64,000 nt of DNA, taken from positions 62,001-126,000 of the forward strand of contig CAMXAU010000005.1 of NCBI GenBank assembly GCA_947179325.1, read 5' to 3'. This document shows positions 62,486 to 64,000 of the stretch, piece by piece. This DNA comes from an uncultured Bacteroidales bacterium. GTDB taxonomy: Bacteria > Bacteroidota > Bacteroidia > Bacteroidales > UBA932. The notes beneath the pieces were generated by a model. That model was not told the DNA's origin and did no database searches. It saw only the letters and a program-made list of their open reading frames with translations. A program made the translations under genes and the position numbers. Within the stretch, counting starts at the first letter, position 1. Each line of letters begins with the position of its first letter.

Positions 62486-64000
62486 TTACTGCTCATCAAC
62501 GCCCTGGTCATCCGCGCCGTTCTGAGGGCCCTGCGGACCAGCCTGTCCACCGAACGGATTCTGAGGTCCGGCCTGTCCTGCCTGTGCAGCCTTTGCCATA
62601 TCCTCTGAAGCGGCATGCCATGCGGCCTCAAGTTCAGAATTATACCTGTCAATATCACTGATATTCTGGCTCTTCACAGCCTCCTTCAGGCCATTGAGTG
62701 CAGTCTCGATAGCACTCTTCTTGTCTGCAGGAATCTTGTCCCCATATTCCTTGAGGTTCTTCTCACTCTGGAAGCAGAGTGCATCAGCACCATTGATCTT
62801 GTCAATCCTCTCCTTCTCAGCCTTGTCCGCAGCCTCGTTTGCCTTGGCCTCATCCCTCATCCTCTTGATCTCGTCATCGCTGAGTCCGGAAGAAGCCTCG
62901 ATACGGATAGTCTGCTCCTTGCCTGTTGCCTTATCCTTGGCAGATACATTGAGGATACCGTTTGCATCAATGTCAAAAGTGACCTCGATCTGCGGGATTC
63001 CCCTCGGCGCAGGTGTAATTCCGTCAAGATGGAATTTACCGATAGTCTTGTTGTCCCTTGCCATAGGCCTTTCACCCTGGAGGACATGGATCTCAACAGA
63101 CGGCTGGTTGTCAGCGGCAGTCGAGAACACCTCAGACTTACGTGTAGGGATAGTTGTGTTTGACTCGATAAGCTTTGTCATGACACCGCCGAGAGTCTCG
63201 ATACCGAGTGAAAGAGGTGTCACGTCAAGCAGAAGCACATCTTTCACGTCACCGGCAAGGACACCGCCCTGGATTGCTGCACCTACAGCGACAACCTCAT
63301 CCGGGTTCACGCTCTTGTTAGGGGCCTTTCCGAAGAATTTCTCAACAATCGCCTGGATTGCAGGAATACGTGTAGAACCACCCACGAGAAGAACCTCGTC
63401 AATGTCAGAAGCCTTAAGCCCTGCATCTGAAAGTGCCTTGCGGCAAGGCTCTATAGTATTCTGGATAAGGGTGTCTGCAAGCTGCTCGAACTTCGCCCTT
63501 GTCAGAGTCTTTACAAGGTGTTTAGGGACACCGTCAACAGGCATGATATAAGGCAGGTTGATCTCAGTTGAAGTCTGGTTTGACAACTCGATCTTGGCCT
63601 TCTCGGCAGCCTCTTTCAGTCTCTGGAGAGCCATCGGGTCTTTCTTGAGGTCAATACCGCCGTTCTCTGAAGCGAACTCAGAAGCAAGCCAGTCTATGAT
63701 AACCTGGTCAAAGTCGTCTCCACCGAGGTGAGTGTCACCATTGGTTGAAAGCACCTCGAACACGCCGTCGCCAAGCTCAAGGATAGAGATATCGAATGTA
63801 CCGCCACCAAGGTCATATACTGCGATCTTCATGTTCTTGTCAGTCTTGTCAAGACCGTATGCAAGAGCTGCTGCAGTAGGCTCATTGATGATACGCCTTA
63901 CCTCAAGTCCCGCAATCTTTCCGGCCTCCTTGGTTGCCTGGCGCTGCGAATCAGAGAAGTATGCAGGCACTGTGATGACAGCCTCTGTAACCTCCTGTCC
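62486..64000 (-). CDS. dnaK: chaperone DnaK (Hsp70), N-terminus cut by window edge
   Basis: The 504 C-terminal residues of the Hsp70 chaperone; the first 130 or so residues are outside the window. It contains [40 protein letters not shown], the [13 protein letters not shown] segment, the linker and beta-sandwich ([41 protein letters not shown]), and the helical lid. The C-terminus is rich in Gly, Pro, Gln and Asn and ends [10 protein letters not shown], the acidic tail usual in DnaK. Two hairpins follow. Confidence 0.97.
   Translation of the reverse strand, partial: GQEVTEAVITVPAYFSDSQRQATKEAGKIAGLEVRRIINEPTAAALAYGLDKTDKNMKIAVYDLGGGTFDISILELGDGVFEVLSTNGDTHLGGDDFDQVIIDWLASEFASENGGIDLKKDPMALQRLKEAAEKAKIELSNQTSTEINLPYIMPVDGVPKHLVKTLTRAKFEQLADTLIQNTIEPCRKALSDAGLKASDIDEVLLVGGSTRIPAIQAIVEKFFGKAPNKSVNPDEVVAVGAAIQGGVLAGDVKDVLLLDVTPLSLGIETLGGVMTKLIESNTTIPTRKSEVFSTAADNQPSVEIHVLQGERPMARDNKTIGKFHLDGITPAPRGIPQIEVTFDIDANGILNVSAKDKATGKEQTIRIEASSGLSDDEIKRMRDEAKANEAADKAEKERIDKINGADALCFQSEKNLKEYGDKIPADKKSAIETALNGLKEAVKSQNISDIDRYNSELEAAWHAASEDMAKAAQAGQAGPQNPFGGQAGPQGPQNGADDQGVDEQ

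Noticed and set aside
1..64000. tRNA, rRNA, CRISPR arrays, insertion sequences, prophage
   Set aside because: No cloverleaf-like segment, direct-repeat array, transposase or phage gene was seen on reading the gaps and the translated genes.

Overview
The window is chromosomal DNA from a member of the Bacteroidales (Bacteroidota). The evidence is the gene content (DUF4290, DUF3822 next to rsmD, a DUF4251 lipoprotein, a FISUMP-domain lipoprotein, FKBP lipoproteins, lolA next to ftsK, and an aryl-polyene/flexirubin-type lipid cluster) together with the repeated occurrence of the Bacteroidota promoter -7 element TAnnTTTG ahead of genes. The genus cannot be fixed from the sequence alone. No rRNA, tRNA, CRISPR array, insertion sequence or prophage was seen. 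Both ends cut through housekeeping genes: gyrA on the left and dnaK on the right.

Layout. 1-7.6 kb: gyrA (minus, partial), divergent clpC/clpA-type unfoldase, a 41-codon minus-strand ORF, a HAD phosphatase, an AI-2E-family membrane protein and an exported esterase. 7.6-22.0 kb: one long minus-strand cluster of 13 genes that reads, in transcription order, ACP, LpxL-type acyltransferase, O-methyltransferase-like protein, ketosynthase with an extra C-terminal domain, second ACP, second ketosynthase, ketosynthase-like chain-length factor, NodB deacetylase, LolA-like carrier, hotdog dehydratase, GT2-DUF2062, MMPL-acyltransferase-methyltransferase fusion, and a PaaK-like ligase. This is the signature of aryl polyene/flexirubin-like lipid synthesis and export, but ketoreductase, ammonia lyase and thioesterase are not present in the window.

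22.5-29 kb: a DUF4251 lipoprotein, then a minus-strand run (membrane protein, DUF3822, rsmD, DUF4861, ybaK, SulP transporter, exported endonuclease). 29-35 kb: plus-strand run of nrnA, two FKBP lipoproteins, a MATE exporter, a cytidylate-kinase-like protein and a serine hydrolase. 35-38.5 kb: ackA-ptb-buk, an acyl-phosphate energy module, with its own promoter and terminator. 38.5-54.8 kb: short ComEC-like protein, ApbE, FISUMP lipoprotein, LemA, TPM protein, lolA-ftsK, DUF4290, an AddA/AddB-type helicase-nuclease pair, rubrerythrin and DUF805.

55-62.1 kb: a five-gene minus-strand operon that starts with an 1100-residue exported protein (beta-sandwich, alpha/alpha toroid, two DUF1080 domains), followed by two Tat-exported Gfo/Idh/MocA oxidoreductases, a small membrane protein and a second ApbE-like flavin transferase. 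Together these look like a periplasmic oxidative (3-keto) glycoside-cleavage system. The two most interesting regions are the lipid cluster and this keto-glycoside operon.
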